NCBI RefSeq assembly: GCF_026191185.1
Contig: NZ_JAPHOV010000001.1
Coordinates: 1 to 64,000 of the forward strand
DNA from: Legionella sp. PATHC032
GTDB lineage: Bacteria; Pseudomonadota; Gammaproteobacteria; Legionellales; Legionellaceae
Length of the DNA stretch: 64,000 bases
Reading direction: 5' to 3'
Every line of letters begins with the position of its first letter. Position 1 is the stretch's first letter. The notes under the pieces were generated by a model. That model had not been told where the DNA came from, ran no database searches, and saw nothing but the letters and a program-made list of their open reading frames with translations. The position numbers were made by a program, and so were the translations under genes. This document shows positions 20,961-30,598 of this stretch, piece by piece.

Positions 20961-21850
20961 GAGTACAAGCATTTTCCTATCTTGAGCTGCGCTCTATTCA
21001 GATCAGTACGGTCTTTGCGTTTACTATTTTTGTCCAGGAATGGCTGCGTTATCCGCGGGCCGGGTGGACGGGCTTTGCTGTGATGATGATTTATGCCGGT
21101 TTTGATAATGGAACAACCATATTCAGGACGTATCATCGTTTTTTAGGAGTGCTTTTAGGCTTATTTACCGGATATTTATTGTGGTTTATAGGTCATCTGG
21201 ATTATCGAACGTTAATTCTGATTATGCCTTTAATGGTTTTTTTCGCGTTTTTTCTGGTAGGAAGAGCATACAGTGTTCCGACTGTATTTACGGTCAATGT
21301 GTCAGTACTTGGTTCCGGTTACTTTAGTACGGAAGACACCCTTCCAGTCACCTATTTTATTATCGATTATACTCTTTGTACGTTGATCGCTTTTACTATT
21401 ATTCTAGGTTTTGAATACTTTTGGTTTAGGCATTATGGACTGATGCAGCGATTTATCAAAATTACTCAGGCTGAAGTGATTGATGATCTTTACAGGCTGG
21501 TTCGTTTGTTAAATCAAGGTAAAATAAAAAAAACAGAATGGTTCCAAGCTTGTATCAAGTTGACTGACAGCTTGTTTGAGGTCAATAAGCTCATAACAAA
21601 TTCCCAGTTTTTAATCAGTTCAGAACATGCTGTTGGGGATGAATTTAATCAGTTTGTGGAACTGACTAATCGTATTTTTATTGGCTTGAAAGCCTTGTAT
21701 ATGGCTTATTATACGAAACATTATCATACGTTTGATTATTATCAACTATTTCAACAGGTTCAAAAAGATTTGGTGCACTTAAAAGATTTTGTTGCAGGGG
21801 AGCAAACAATTGACCTTAGCGAGGGAGTAAAGAATGCTACGTCCGGTTAA
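20945..21850 (+). CDS. FUSC-type exporter, C-terminal half
   Basis: A 301-residue protein whose N-terminal 165 residues hold about five membrane segments, including the conserved RAGWTGFAVMMIYAG stretch typical of the second membrane half of FUSC proteins, then a helical cytoplasmic tail. It overlaps the preceding half by 16 bases in another frame and the outer-membrane factor gene by 17. Its own ATG lies inside the end of the upstream gene, implying translational coupling. With its partner it should form the inner-membrane pump. Confidence 0.78.
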   Translation: MRRWLGVQAFSYLELRSIQISTVFAFTIFVQEWLRYPRAGWTGFAVMMIYAGFDNGTTIFRTYHRFLGVLLGLFTGYLLWFIGHLDYRTLILIMPLMVFFAFFLVGRAYSVPTVFTVNVSVLGSGYFSTEDTLPVTYFIIDYTLCTLIAFTIILGFEYFWFRHYGLMQRFIKITQAEVIDDLYRLVRLLNQGKIKKTEWFQACIKLTDSLFEVNKLITNSQFLISSEHAVGDEFNQFVELTNRIFIGLKALYMAYYTKHYHTFDYYQLFQQVQKDLVHLKDFVAGEQTIDLSEGVKNATSG

Positions 21851-23219
21851 AATCATTTTATTATCAGTCTTTTTAGTCGGATGTTATAGTGAGCCTTATC
21901 ACAGACCCAATGTTGAAGTGATTAATAAATGGTCGGTAACGGACAGGAATGTTAAAAATGTTGACAGCAAGAATATTCCTTACATGGCTTGGTGGCGTGA
22001 TTTTAAAGACCCCACTCTCAACCAACTGATTGAAAGAGGTTTGATTTCCAATACAAGCCTTGGTATGTCAAGAGGGAGCATTGAAGCGGCAGAGGGAGAG
22101 CTTAAAAAAATTCGTTATCAGTGGGTGCCTACCCTGGATCTTATGACCGGTTATTCAAGAAATCCGGCAACGGGGTTTCCTGGCGTTCTGATTGTTTTTA
22201 TTCCTAATTATACAATAAATATCATCAATCAAATCAGAGAGCAAAAAAGAGCAAAATATACTCTTGCTCAGGTAAAAGCAGAAGACGATGCTCTCAAACT
22301 CACTATTATTTCACAAATAGCAGCAAGTTATTTCACCTATCTTGCAGAAATAGAGCGCAAAGAATTTTTACAGGCATTAGCTAATGATCTAACTCAGCTG
22401 GCAAAGGTTGCCAGCAAAGTTTACCAAGGAGGATTAAGTTCTGAAATTGAGCAGGAAGAGTTGTATAGCCAGGTTAATTTGATACAAGGCGAACTGGAGG
22501 TAACAGAGCGTAATATCGTTATAAGTCGCAATGCTCTCCGATATTTACTAAACCAAAATCCAGGTGAAATAAAAACAGTTAAAAAATTATTACAACTTAA
22601 AAATCATAATTTAATACCTGGTTCTTTACCATTAACAGTTCTTGAAAATCGGCCTGATATGCAAGTGGCGGAAAACCGTTTGCGTGCTTCCCATGAAGGA
22701 ATAGGCGTTGCAGAAAGTAATCTTTTACCTACTATACAATTAGATTATATTGGTGGTTTGGCTGCTGGAGATAGCCGCTACGCATTACCGAAAAAAACGG
22801 TGAAATTTAATGATCAATTGTTGAAAGCCCCCATTATTGATATGCCTGTTTTAGGTGCAGTAGCTAAGGCTAAAGGCGTAAACAAGGTTTCTTATTATAA
22901 TTATATTGATACTTTACAAAAAGCATTAAGAGACACGACCAACGCGTTATCAGAGAATGAGCGTTTAACTAACAAGCTCAAACAGACTGCTTCCGCTCAA
23001 AAGCATTTGGCAAAAGCCTATAATTTGAATGATAGGTTGTATCAGACGGGTATTCAAAGTTATATAGAAACCTTAAATAGCAAAATTTCGCTCGATAAAA
23101 TCAATATCAGTTTAAATCAGGATAAACTGCAAGAGTTACTAAGCATTGTCCGCTTATATCAAGAGCTGGCTGGAGGTTATCGCGCCAGACCTGAGTCTGA
23201 AGTAAAATCTTCAGGCTGA
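21834..23219 (+). CDS. NodT-family outer membrane factor lipoprotein
   Basis: Outer-membrane channel of the exporter. The 461-residue protein has a lipoprotein signal with lipobox LVGC near residue 17, PYMAWWRDFKDPTLNQLIE typical of TolC/NodT N-termini, and two long helical repeats with ENRPDMQVAENRLRASHEGIGVAES in the second. The ATG overlaps the upstream FUSC half and has a GAGGGAG site. It completes the four-gene operon 18980-23219. Confidence 0.9.
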   Translation: MLRPVKIILLSVFLVGCYSEPYHRPNVEVINKWSVTDRNVKNVDSKNIPYMAWWRDFKDPTLNQLIERGLISNTSLGMSRGSIEAAEGELKKIRYQWVPTLDLMTGYSRNPATGFPGVLIVFIPNYTINIINQIREQKRAKYTLAQVKAEDDALKLTIISQIAASYFTYLAEIERKEFLQALANDLTQLAKVASKVYQGGLSSEIEQEELYSQVNLIQGELEVTERNIVISRNALRYLLNQNPGEIKTVKKLLQLKNHNLIPGSLPLTVLENRPDMQVAENRLRASHEGIGVAESNLLPTIQLDYIGGLAAGDSRYALPKKTVKFNDQLLKAPIIDMPVLGAVAKAKGVNKVSYYNYIDTLQKALRDTTNALSENERLTNKLKQTASAQKHLAKAYNLNDRLYQTGIQSYIETLNSKISLDKINISLNQDKLQELLSIVRLYQELAGGYRARPESEVKSSG

Positions 23220-23468
23220 TCAATCATGGTTCTATTATAAATTATTACAAACATGGATGCCTTGCAGCTTTTCTCAGGACACTCAGCTCATAAAAAAGTG
23301 ACTTATTTCTCACAAGAGCCTTTCTAAAATTGGGTCTTGACATTCACTTGTAATCCATAAGAGGTTGTCAAAAGGGTGAAATAAAAACATGAGCATGAGA
23401 ACAAATATTGCATAATGTTTAATTTTATGCCATTATTTGCGCCATTGTGTATCCTGTGAGTGTTCTGT

Positions 23469-25145
23469 ATGTCAAAGAAAATAATGTTTTTTATTTTGTC
23501 GATGTCTTCTTCAAGTATTTTTGCTGTTGACAATGTAGATTTGTATCAAGCCCCTCTCAATAGCATCAATAAATACCCCATACTGCAAACACCAAAGAAT
23601 ACGATTATATTAAAGAGCTCTTCTGCAGTTATTGATAATTCATTACAAAAATTGAATCAAACAAAAGAAGATAATCAAATGACAGTTCGTTATCAGCAGT
23701 TGTATAAAGGAATACCTGTTATTGGCGCTCAAGTGATGATTACTAAAGGAGCTAATCCTGGGGTTCAATCCAATGATGATGTAGAGGTCAACGGGCACTT
23801 ATTGGAAAATATAGAACTTAATACGAAGCCTGCTATTAGCGCACAACAAGCTAAGGAATATGCAAAAAAGTCCTATTTTCAATTCAGCCCCCAGTCTAAC
23901 ATACAACAGGAAGCCACTGAACTACAGATTCGACCTGATCAGAATAACCAATTAAAGCTGGTTTACTTGGTTTCCTTTAAAAGCGTGCAGCAAGACGGCA
24001 AGCCAGATTGGCCTTTTTTTGTTATTGATGCTCAAACTGGAGCTTTGATTAAGCAATGGAACAATATTAAAAATTATTTGGATACAGGGCCTGGTGGCAA
24101 TGAGAAAGTTCAGGAATATTGGTATGGTAAAGATGGGTTACCCGCTTTGGATGTGACTCAAAATGGCAGTCAATGCGTCATGGAAAACTCAAAGGTTAAG
24201 CTGGTTAATCTCCATTCTCAGTGGGATTGGGAAAACAGTATAAGTACCCCTTTTGAATACGTTTGTAACAATAATACAGAAGAGAATATTAATGGAGGAT
24301 TTTCTCCCAGCAATGATGCGTACTATTTCGGACATGTTATTGTTGGTATGTACAAGGACTGGTATGGAGTTAATGCCTTACAACACTCTAATGGTGCGCC
24401 AATGCAATTGGTCATGCGAGTTCATTTTGGGCAAAATTATGATAATGCTTTTTGGGATGGACAAGCTATGTCATTTGGAGATGGGCTGGATTTTTATCCA
24501 TTAGTTTCTTTAGACGTAGCAGGTCATGAGGTGACTCATGGTTTTACAGAGCAGCATTCTGGTCTTGAGTATCATGATCAATCGGGTGCGCTTAATGAAT
24601 CTCTATCTGATATGGCAGGACAAGCGTCAAGAGCTTATCTTTTGGAAAAAAATCCTCAGTTGTATAACAAAGCTTACTTACAACCAAATGAAGTAACATG
24701 GGGTATTGGTGAAACAATAGTTCGTGATTCTTTTGGCAAAGCTTTGCGGTTCATGGATTACCCTTCTTCTGATGGAAGCTCTGCAGATTGTTTAGACAAA
24801 GGTGTTGCGCAAAACAATGGCAGTTATTGTGCTATCAGCTATGATGAGGTAGTAGCTTATGCCAATACACATATCGCACTTCCTCAAGAACGCCAGAGCT
24901 TCATAGTTCATACAGCCAGTGGTGTGTTTAATAAGGCTTTTTACTTAATGTCTAAAGATATGGGGATTAAAAACGCTTATCACATCATGGTTGTTGCCAA
25001 CACAAAATATTGGACCCCTACGACGGACTTTAAAAATGGGGCTTGTGGAGTTATTTATGCTGCCAGGGATTTAAATTCCGATATCAACAAGGTTAAGTCT
25101 GCTTTTGGTCAAGTAGGCGTTGACACAGCAGGGTGTGCTATATAG
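23469..25145 (+). CDS. Secreted M4 thermolysin-family metalloprotease
   Basis: A 558-residue prepro-protease. The signal peptide ends near FAVDN; FTP/PepSY-type propeptide regions follow to about residue 200. The zinc site is HEVTH (His353-His357) with third ligand Glu377 in NESLSD, the M4 arrangement, and the C-terminal M4 domain includes FIVHTASGVFNKAFY. It belongs to the family of the L. pneumophila major secreted protease ProA/Msp but is a separate gene. Type II secretion is inferred. The ATG at 23469 starts a normal signal peptide; an upstream GTG is less likely. Confidence 0.9.
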   Translation: MSKKIMFFILSMSSSSIFAVDNVDLYQAPLNSINKYPILQTPKNTIILKSSSAVIDNSLQKLNQTKEDNQMTVRYQQLYKGIPVIGAQVMITKGANPGVQSNDDVEVNGHLLENIELNTKPAISAQQAKEYAKKSYFQFSPQSNIQQEATELQIRPDQNNQLKLVYLVSFKSVQQDGKPDWPFFVIDAQTGALIKQWNNIKNYLDTGPGGNEKVQEYWYGKDGLPALDVTQNGSQCVMENSKVKLVNLHSQWDWENSISTPFEYVCNNNTEENINGGFSPSNDAYYFGHVIVGMYKDWYGVNALQHSNGAPMQLVMRVHFGQNYDNAFWDGQAMSFGDGLDFYPLVSLDVAGHEVTHGFTEQHSGLEYHDQSGALNESLSDMAGQASRAYLLEKNPQLYNKAYLQPNEVTWGIGETIVRDSFGKALRFMDYPSSDGSSADCLDKGVAQNNGSYCAISYDEVVAYANTHIALPQERQSFIVHTASGVFNKAFYLMSKDMGIKNAYHIMVVANTKYWTPTTDFKNGACGVIYAARDLNSDINKVKSAFGQVGVDTAGCAI

Positions 25146-25170
25146 CGGGAACAAAAGCTCCCGGCAAGTT
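25146..25170 (+). terminator. Terminator-like hairpin after M4 protease gene
   Basis: CGGGA/TCCCG pair around an 8-base loop immediately after the stop, followed by AAGTTTTTG. A second hairpin GCGAGC/GCTCGC lies at about 25209-25227. Confidence 0.5.
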
Positions 25171-25364
25171 TTTGCTTCGAGCAAATGGGTGATCTCTGGT
25201 GATTCATCGCGAGCTATTTTTGCTCGCATTGTTGTTTGCCGTGCATAGAAATTAGTATATAATCAAACAGGACCTATCTTTTAGATTTCTTTGGAATTGA
25301 AATCTTAATAAGCTCTGATTTTAAAATCATTAGGATTAAATATTACTTTCGTATTAGGAACAGA

Positions 25365-26276
25365 ATGGCATTTTTTTTAATCACGCTTTGCATACTAATA
25401 TTGAGTTTTTTCTGCCTGGCCGTAATGGTTTTAAAGTTTATGCAGCAGCCCTCCTTGCCTCTGTCTTTCTCCCAATATGTTAAGTTAATGTGTAGTGGAG
25501 TTATTGCTTTTATTGCAGATACAGTAGGCGTTGGCAGTTTCGCTGTTAATGTAGCCTTGGCAAAATTATTAGGTACCTTTCGTGATGATGAGTTACCCGC
25601 TGTAAATAATGGCGCTCAAGTTATCCCTGGGGCTATAGAATCTTTATTTTTTATAAACATGGTAGATGTTGATTTAACTACGTTACTTACTTTAGTCACC
25701 GGAACCTGTATTGGTGGGTTAGTAGGCGGCTTTGTCGTGAGCCAGTTAAGCAAGCAAGCCATTAGACTGGCAATGATTTGTTCATTTGCTCTGATCATTG
25801 TTCTTTTAATCTCCCATCAGCTTCGCATATTACCAGTTGGAGGTGATTTGACAGAATTACATTCCTGGAAACTGGTTATTGGTTTTTTTGCCATGGTAGT
25901 TTGTGGTTCTCTTACTTCTGTCGGAGTGGGGCTTTTTGTCATGGTGCAAGGTGTTTTATTTTTAATGAATGTTTCACCAGTTGTGGCTTTTCCAATCATG
26001 ACAACTGCAGGGGCTATGCAGCAGCCTCTGACCACATTGGTTTTTTTACAAAAAAATAAAATCCCGTTAAAGAAAACATTGATTTTAAGTTTTTCAGGAT
26101 GTCTGGGTGTTATGATCACCATTCCAATTTTTACAAAATTAACAATAACCTGGCTGCATTTTTTACTTTTATTTATCCTTATCTATAATTTTTTAGCTAT
26201 TGGCCACACTTATTTACGATCAAGGCCAGTCAAACAATATGTTCAATCTTCTATTAAGCTCGCTGCAGCAGACTGA
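25365..26276 (+). CDS. TauE/SafE-family membrane permease
   Basis: A 303-residue integral membrane protein with about eight hydrophobic segments and internal duplication of the family: GVGSFAVNVALAKLLG in the first half and GSLTSVGVGLFVMVQGVLFL in the second. Members export sulfite, sulfoacetate or other small organosulfur anions. No neighbouring sulfur genes point to a substrate. It is monocistronic with an upstream AT-rich promoter region. Confidence 0.82.
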   Translation: MAFFLITLCILILSFFCLAVMVLKFMQQPSLPLSFSQYVKLMCSGVIAFIADTVGVGSFAVNVALAKLLGTFRDDELPAVNNGAQVIPGAIESLFFINMVDVDLTTLLTLVTGTCIGGLVGGFVVSQLSKQAIRLAMICSFALIIVLLISHQLRILPVGGDLTELHSWKLVIGFFAMVVCGSLTSVGVGLFVMVQGVLFLMNVSPVVAFPIMTTAGAMQQPLTTLVFLQKNKIPLKKTLILSFSGCLGVMITIPIFTKLTITWLHFLLLFILIYNFLAIGHTYLRSRPVKQYVQSSIKLAAAD

Positions 26277-26413
26277 GTTTCTCAGTTTGGAATTCTTCTT
26301 TATTGTTTTTTCAGGTGCAGAGCTTTTAAAGCTATGGCTAACTAATATGATGAACCAGGTTGATTTTTGACGGTGCTGGTATTTGCTTGTTTTCATTCAA
26401 ATTTGATTAGAGT

Positions 26414-26448
26414 CTATCCTATCTGGATAGGCACTTATATAGTATAAT
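26414..26448 (+). promoter_or_regulatory. Inverted repeat and -10 upstream of yjgA
   Basis: CTATCC-TATCT-GGATAG is a perfect 6-bp inverted repeat at 26414-26430, followed by TATAAT at 26443-26448, 30 bases before the yjgA ATG. The repeat covers the expected -35 region and could be an operator. Confidence 0.4.
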
Positions 26449-26477
26449 CGATGTTATTTTAAAAAATATATTGCCCT

Positions 26478-26957
26478 ATGGATGAACAAATCAGTAAATC
26501 ACAGAGAAAAAGAGATGCTCATTATCTACAAGATCTAGGCGTGAAATTTATTGATCTAAGCCCATTCAAGCTGGATTCTTTACCCCTTCCCGATAATTTA
26601 CGTCAAGCAATTATTGATGCCAGATCAATCAAAAGCCATGGGGCTAAAAGACGACAGGCGCAATTAATAGGCAAGCTAATGCGTGCAGCCGATTTTGAAG
26701 CAATTCTTGCTGCCTATGAAAAAATCCTTGAAGAAGAGAGTTCAATTACTGCCTCCTTTCATGAGATAGAACTATGGCGCGACAGGTTATTGCAAGATGG
26801 AAAAGAAGCTTTGACAGAGTTTATTGATGCCTATCAACCTGACGACGTGCAACAATTAAGGCAACTGATTAAAAAAGCACTAGATGATCAGATGAAAGAG
26901 AAAAATACTGGCGCTGCTAAAGCACTGTTTCGCTATTTAAGGTCTTTAATAAAATGA
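26478..26957 (+). CDS. YjgA/DarP (DUF615) ribosome-associated protein
   Basis: A 159-residue highly charged protein matching DUF615: SKSQRKRDAHYLQDLGVKFIDLSP at the start and a C-terminal AAKALFRYLRSLIK. The E. coli member associates with 50S particles and aids late large-subunit assembly. Its stop overlaps the rlmL start by four bases (ATGA), coupling it to a 23S rRNA methyltransferase, consistent with a shared role in 50S maturation. From memory its position could correspond to lpg0021, sometimes listed among translocated proteins; the sequence itself looks housekeeping. Confidence 0.88.
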   Translation: MDEQISKSQRKRDAHYLQDLGVKFIDLSPFKLDSLPLPDNLRQAIIDARSIKSHGAKRRQAQLIGKLMRAADFEAILAAYEKILEEESSITASFHEIELWRDRLLQDGKEALTEFIDAYQPDDVQQLRQLIKKALDDQMKEKNTGAAKALFRYLRSLIK

Positions 26958-29077
26958 ATTACTCACTATTCATTAGTTGTTCAAAGGGTTTGGAGTATTT
27001 GCTGGAAGACGAACTCAAGGGATTGGGTCTTCATGTGACTCAGGTAAGTCCGCAAGGTGTGTATGGTGAGGCCAGCCTGCCTGTAATTTATAATTTATGT
27101 TTATGGTCAAGGCTTGCTAACAGAATACAACTCATTTTATTTAGTGGCCATGCTGCAAAAGAGCAAGCCGTACATCAGTTATGCACAGATTTTCATTGGC
27201 AAACTGTTTTTACCCATGACAAAACCATAGCCATTGAATTTCATGGTGCATCAGAGCAAATTCGTAATACTATGTTTGGCGCTCAGATAGTCAAAGATGG
27301 AATAGTGGATCATTTTCGCCGATTGAATGGTTCAAGGCCTTCGGTCGACAAAGAAAAACCGCAAATTTTAATTCATGCCCATTTGAAAAATGATATTTTA
27401 ACGGTGAGCTTTGATCTGGTTGGATATAGCTTGCATCAAAGAGGATATCGTAAAAAAACAGGAAAGGCTCCTTTAAAGGAAAATGTTGCAGCAGCCATGC
27501 TACTAAGAGCCAAATGGCCAGAGTTAGCCGCTCAAGGATATGGTTTACATGATCCGTTTTGCGGTTCGGGAACATTAGTTATAGAAGCAGCCATGATGGC
27601 AGCTCATATTGCCCCAGGTTTATTACGACAAGATCAATCCTTACAGTATTGGGCTCGGCATCAGAGCTCTTTATGGGAAAAATTGCGAACTCAAGCATTA
27701 CAGCAAGTTAAACCGCTGGCAGTTAAGCTGGTTGGTACTGACTCTGACAGCAAAGTAATTACTCTTGCGCGTTCCAATGCCGAGAGAGCAGGAGTATTAC
27801 CTTTGGTTGAATTTAAAACATTATCGCTAAATGCTTGTAGGCCAGCGACAAAAAGAGGATTAGTTGTTTGTAATCCACCTTATGGTGAGCGACTGGGTGA
27901 GGTAACTCAACTTGTTCCTTTATATCAACAATTGGGTACTACATTACATACTCATTATCAAGGTTGGCAAGCGGCTATTTTAACTTCCAGTTCCGTTTTG
28001 GCTAAAGCATTAGGATTACGAGCTGATAAGCAATATACTTTATATAATGGCCCATTAGAGTGCAAACTCTATTGTTTGGCTCTTTCTGCTGCAAACAAAC
28101 TTAAAAATACTCCGGATGCCCCGCTTTCTGATAATGCACAAATGTTATTTAACCGATTGGAAAAAAACAGAAATCATTTACAGAAATGGGCTAAAAAAAA
28201 TCAAATTTCCTGTTATCGAATTTACGATGCGGATTTACCCGAATACGCCTATGCCATAGATATATATAATGACCATGCTGTACTGCAAGAATATGCGCCA
28301 CCAGCCAGCATCCCGGTTCACAAGGCAGAAAAACGTAGTCTTGAGATATTGCAAGTCGTTCCACGGGTGTTAAATATTCACCCCGAAAAATTAATAGTTA
28401 AACAAAGAAAGCAGCAAAAGGGCTCGGAACAATATCAAAAAATAGGGAAAACCAGCCACAGGCTGATAGTGACAGAAGGCAAGGCAAAATTGATAGTGAA
28501 TTTGTATGATTATCTCGATACAGGGTTATTTCTGGATCATAGACTTATGCGCTTGAAATTCGCTCAATTAGAGCCGGGAACTCGATTTTTGAACTGTTTT
28601 TGTTATACCGCCAGTGCAAGTGTCCATGCTGCCTTGGCAGGTGCATTAACCACGAATGTTGATTTATCCAAAACGTATTTACTTTGGGCAGAAGACAATT
28701 TTAGATTAAATGATATTAATTTATCCAAACATCAATTTTTGCAATACGATTGTAAAGAATGGATGAAAATTACAAGGGATAAATTTGACGTTATTTTTTT
28801 AGATCCGCCCAGCTTTTCAAACTCAAAGCGTATGACTGATATTTTAGACATTCAAAAAGATCATGTTTCTTTGATTAATATGGCAATGCGGTTGCTAAAC
28901 CCTAATGGTATCTTATATTTCTCAACTAATCTGCGCCAATTCAAGTTAGAGCCAATGCTGAAAGAGAAATATGCAGTACAAGACATTACATCGCAGACCA
29001 TCGATCAGGATTTTAAACGAAATAGCAAAATTCACCATTGTTTTAAAATTGTAATGCCGCATTTTGCAGATAACTGA
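26954..29077 (+). CDS. rlmL: Bifunctional 23S rRNA methyltransferase RlmKL
   Basis: Methylates G2445 (m2G, RlmL half) and G2069 (m7G, RlmK half) of 23S rRNA. The 707-residue protein has an N-terminal THUMP domain (about 45-155), an RlmL domain with DPFCGSGTLVIEA and catalytic NPPYGER, and a C-terminal RlmK domain with FLNCFCYTASASVHAA and DPPSFSNSKRM. It is translationally coupled to yjgA. A palindromic repeat begins 13 bases after the stop and may serve as its terminator. Confidence 0.95.
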   Translation: MNYSLFISCSKGLEYLLEDELKGLGLHVTQVSPQGVYGEASLPVIYNLCLWSRLANRIQLILFSGHAAKEQAVHQLCTDFHWQTVFTHDKTIAIEFHGASEQIRNTMFGAQIVKDGIVDHFRRLNGSRPSVDKEKPQILIHAHLKNDILTVSFDLVGYSLHQRGYRKKTGKAPLKENVAAAMLLRAKWPELAAQGYGLHDPFCGSGTLVIEAAMMAAHIAPGLLRQDQSLQYWARHQSSLWEKLRTQALQQVKPLAVKLVGTDSDSKVITLARSNAERAGVLPLVEFKTLSLNACRPATKRGLVVCNPPYGERLGEVTQLVPLYQQLGTTLHTHYQGWQAAILTSSSVLAKALGLRADKQYTLYNGPLECKLYCLALSAANKLKNTPDAPLSDNAQMLFNRLEKNRNHLQKWAKKNQISCYRIYDADLPEYAYAIDIYNDHAVLQEYAPPASIPVHKAEKRSLEILQVVPRVLNIHPEKLIVKQRKQQKGSEQYQKIGKTSHRLIVTEGKAKLIVNLYDYLDTGLFLDHRLMRLKFAQLEPGTRFLNCFCYTASASVHAALAGALTTNVDLSKTYLLWAEDNFRLNDINLSKHQFLQYDCKEWMKITRDKFDVIFLDPPSFSNSKRMTDILDIQKDHVSLINMAMRLLNPNGILYFSTNLRQFKLEPMLKEKYAVQDITSQTIDQDFKRNSKIHHCFKIVMPHFADN

Positions 29078-29089
29078 TTCAGGACTTAC

Positions 29090-29203
29090 GAAAAACCCCA
29101 ATCTCATCGTTAAAAAATGTTTTTAATTCGGTCATTTAGTTTATCTAAACTCTCTCATTAAAAACATTTTTTGCCTTGACCTTGGGGTTTTTCGTAAGCC
29201 CTG
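29090..29203. repeat. Palindromic repeat family, copy 1
   Basis: Terminal inverted arms of 21 bases (CAGGACTTACGAAAAACCCCA and complement, one mismatch), inner arms AAAAATGTTTTTAAT / ATTAAAAACATTTTT, and a central GTTTATCTAAAC. It fills the spacer between the convergent rlmL and Mpo1-like genes. Two related copies occur at 37518-37634 and 59822-59944. C-rich stems followed by T-runs on both strands make it terminator-like in both directions. Confidence 0.9.
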
Positions 29204-29239
29204 TGATTGAAGCAACTGAATAATTCAGTTATTTATTAT

Positions 29240-29788
29240 TTAAGATTTGGATTTTGTTTTGCTTTTGCTTTCTTTTTCAGAATGGATGTTTCCTTCTTCA
29301 TTCCCATAAATTTGTTCTTTTAGAGAAGTCATGAGTCCTGCCATAAAAAATAATTCTGCTGTTAAATACAAAGGTGCGATAAGGGCTTGGGTAAAATTAA
29401 CCATAAAGGCAGGTTTTTTTCCCTCAATAAAGTGACCATATAATTGCAATCCCCAACCCACAACAAAAGTAATAATAAATACCCAAAGTCCCAATTTCGT
29501 TGGACCATCATAATTAAACCAACTGGCTAGCCATAACAAAAAGAGCAAAATAGGAGTTAATGCCAAGGCAAGTTGCCAATTTAACAGAAAGTAATAAATG
29601 AGGGCGGCCAAGGTCGCCAGACAGGCCAGGTTAGTTGCATAAACACCTGGGATAACTATTTTAACAAATCCCAAAAAGATCATGATAGAAAGTATAATTA
29701 AGGGGACTCCTGCCATGTGCGTGTAGCGGGTCGCTGTATTTTGATGGTAGCTTGCATAGAATTGAGCTTGCTCAATAAATGATTTCAT
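29240..29788 (-). CDS. Mpo1-like (DUF962) membrane protein
   Basis: A 182-residue protein with four to five membrane segments. The N-terminal YASYHQN and TRYTHMAGVPL and the later WGLQLYGHFIEGKKPA carry the histidines conserved in the DUF962/Mpo1 family, whose yeast member is an iron-dependent dioxygenase in 2-hydroxy fatty acid alpha-oxidation. The family match is good; activity is inferred. The polar Lys/Ser/Glu-rich tail is unusual and could be a secretion signal or simply a cytosolic tail. Confidence 0.82.
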   Translation of the reverse strand: MKSFIEQAQFYASYHQNTATRYTHMAGVPLIILSIMIFLGFVKIVIPGVYATNLACLATLAALIYYFLLNWQLALALTPILLFLLWLASWFNYDGPTKLGLWVFIITFVVGWGLQLYGHFIEGKKPAFMVNFTQALIAPLYLTAELFFMAGLMTSLKEQIYGNEEGNIHSEKESKSKTKSKS

Positions 29789-29984
29789 TTTCTTTTCGTC
29801 CTGAAGTTAGGGTTATGAAGAAAACATAGCACATAAAATAAAGAAGTACCAAAAAGAGTGAGAAGTCTTAATTATTCTTGGTTAATAATCATTGAGTTTG
29901 ATTTGCTCTATTAATTACCAGGATTTTATTTGAATGATAAAATCGAAGGGTGTAATTCCAAATATAGATTGGTTTTGAAATCCC

Positions 29985-30015
29985 AAAAATTACGGAAGCA
30001 AATCATGCTTCCGTA
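29985..30015 (-). terminator. Rho-independent terminator of hbp
   Basis: On the minus strand a perfect 9-bp stem TACGGAAGC/GCTTCCGTA with a 7-base loop is followed by ATTTTTGGG. It lies 24 bases beyond the hbp stop. Confidence 0.8.
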
Positions 30016-30038
30016 TCCGGGCAGTTGTTATACGCTGT

Positions 30039-30464
30039 TCAGCGGATTGTTCTGAGATATCTCATCATTTTCAATGGAGAGATCATATCATCTGCTTCTA
30101 TCGCAAATGCTATAATGTCTTTGGATTTGGTCGTATACTGACATATCCAATTGCCTTCTCCATCATCTTCTGGGTGGGGTGATCCTGATATAGTTGAGAG
30201 TAATTTATTGCTTTCTGCCAATGCTATATCATCATTTTCAGCTGCTATTGGTCCTACAATAAATACCCAGCTTGAACTGGTATTGTAATGACTTAAATTA
30301 TAGGTGATATACATGCCCTCCAAAATTTCAGCAGACATGGACATCCCTTCTGTTTGAATAGAGGATACACTGGGACATACCTCAGGTTTTATTGGATTTG
30401 CTAAAGAAGAGCCAGCCAAGATTACAGCACCGATAAAAGCAGTCAACTGGGTTTTCAACATCAT
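30039..30464 (-). CDS. hbp: Hemin-binding protein Hbp
   Basis: A 141-residue exported protein with a signal peptide (cleavage likely after SSLA), two cysteines (EVCPS, NWICQY) and no membrane segment thereafter. Size and position next to rcp match L. pneumophila Hbp, a protein of about 15.5 kDa reported to be needed for full hemin binding; it belongs to a Legionella-enriched family (DUF4949, by memory). AAGGAG lies seven bases before ATG 30464. Function rests on genetic literature, not on a recognisable heme motif. Confidence 0.75.
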   Translation of the reverse strand: MMLKTQLTAFIGAVILAGSSLANPIKPEVCPSVSSIQTEGMSMSAEILEGMYITYNLSHYNTSSSWVFIVGPIAAENDDIALAESNKLLSTISGSPHPEDDGEGNWICQYTTKSKDIIAFAIEADDMISPLKMMRYLRTIR

Positions 30465-30598
30465 GTTACTTCTCCTTGTTACCTAGCAGTTAAAAATCTT
30501 CAAAAGACTAACAAGTTGAATTTTCAGTTGCAACAGTTTTAAAATGGTGTTGATGGGAATTGTTTCGGATTATCTTTTGCCGCATGACTAATCCATAT

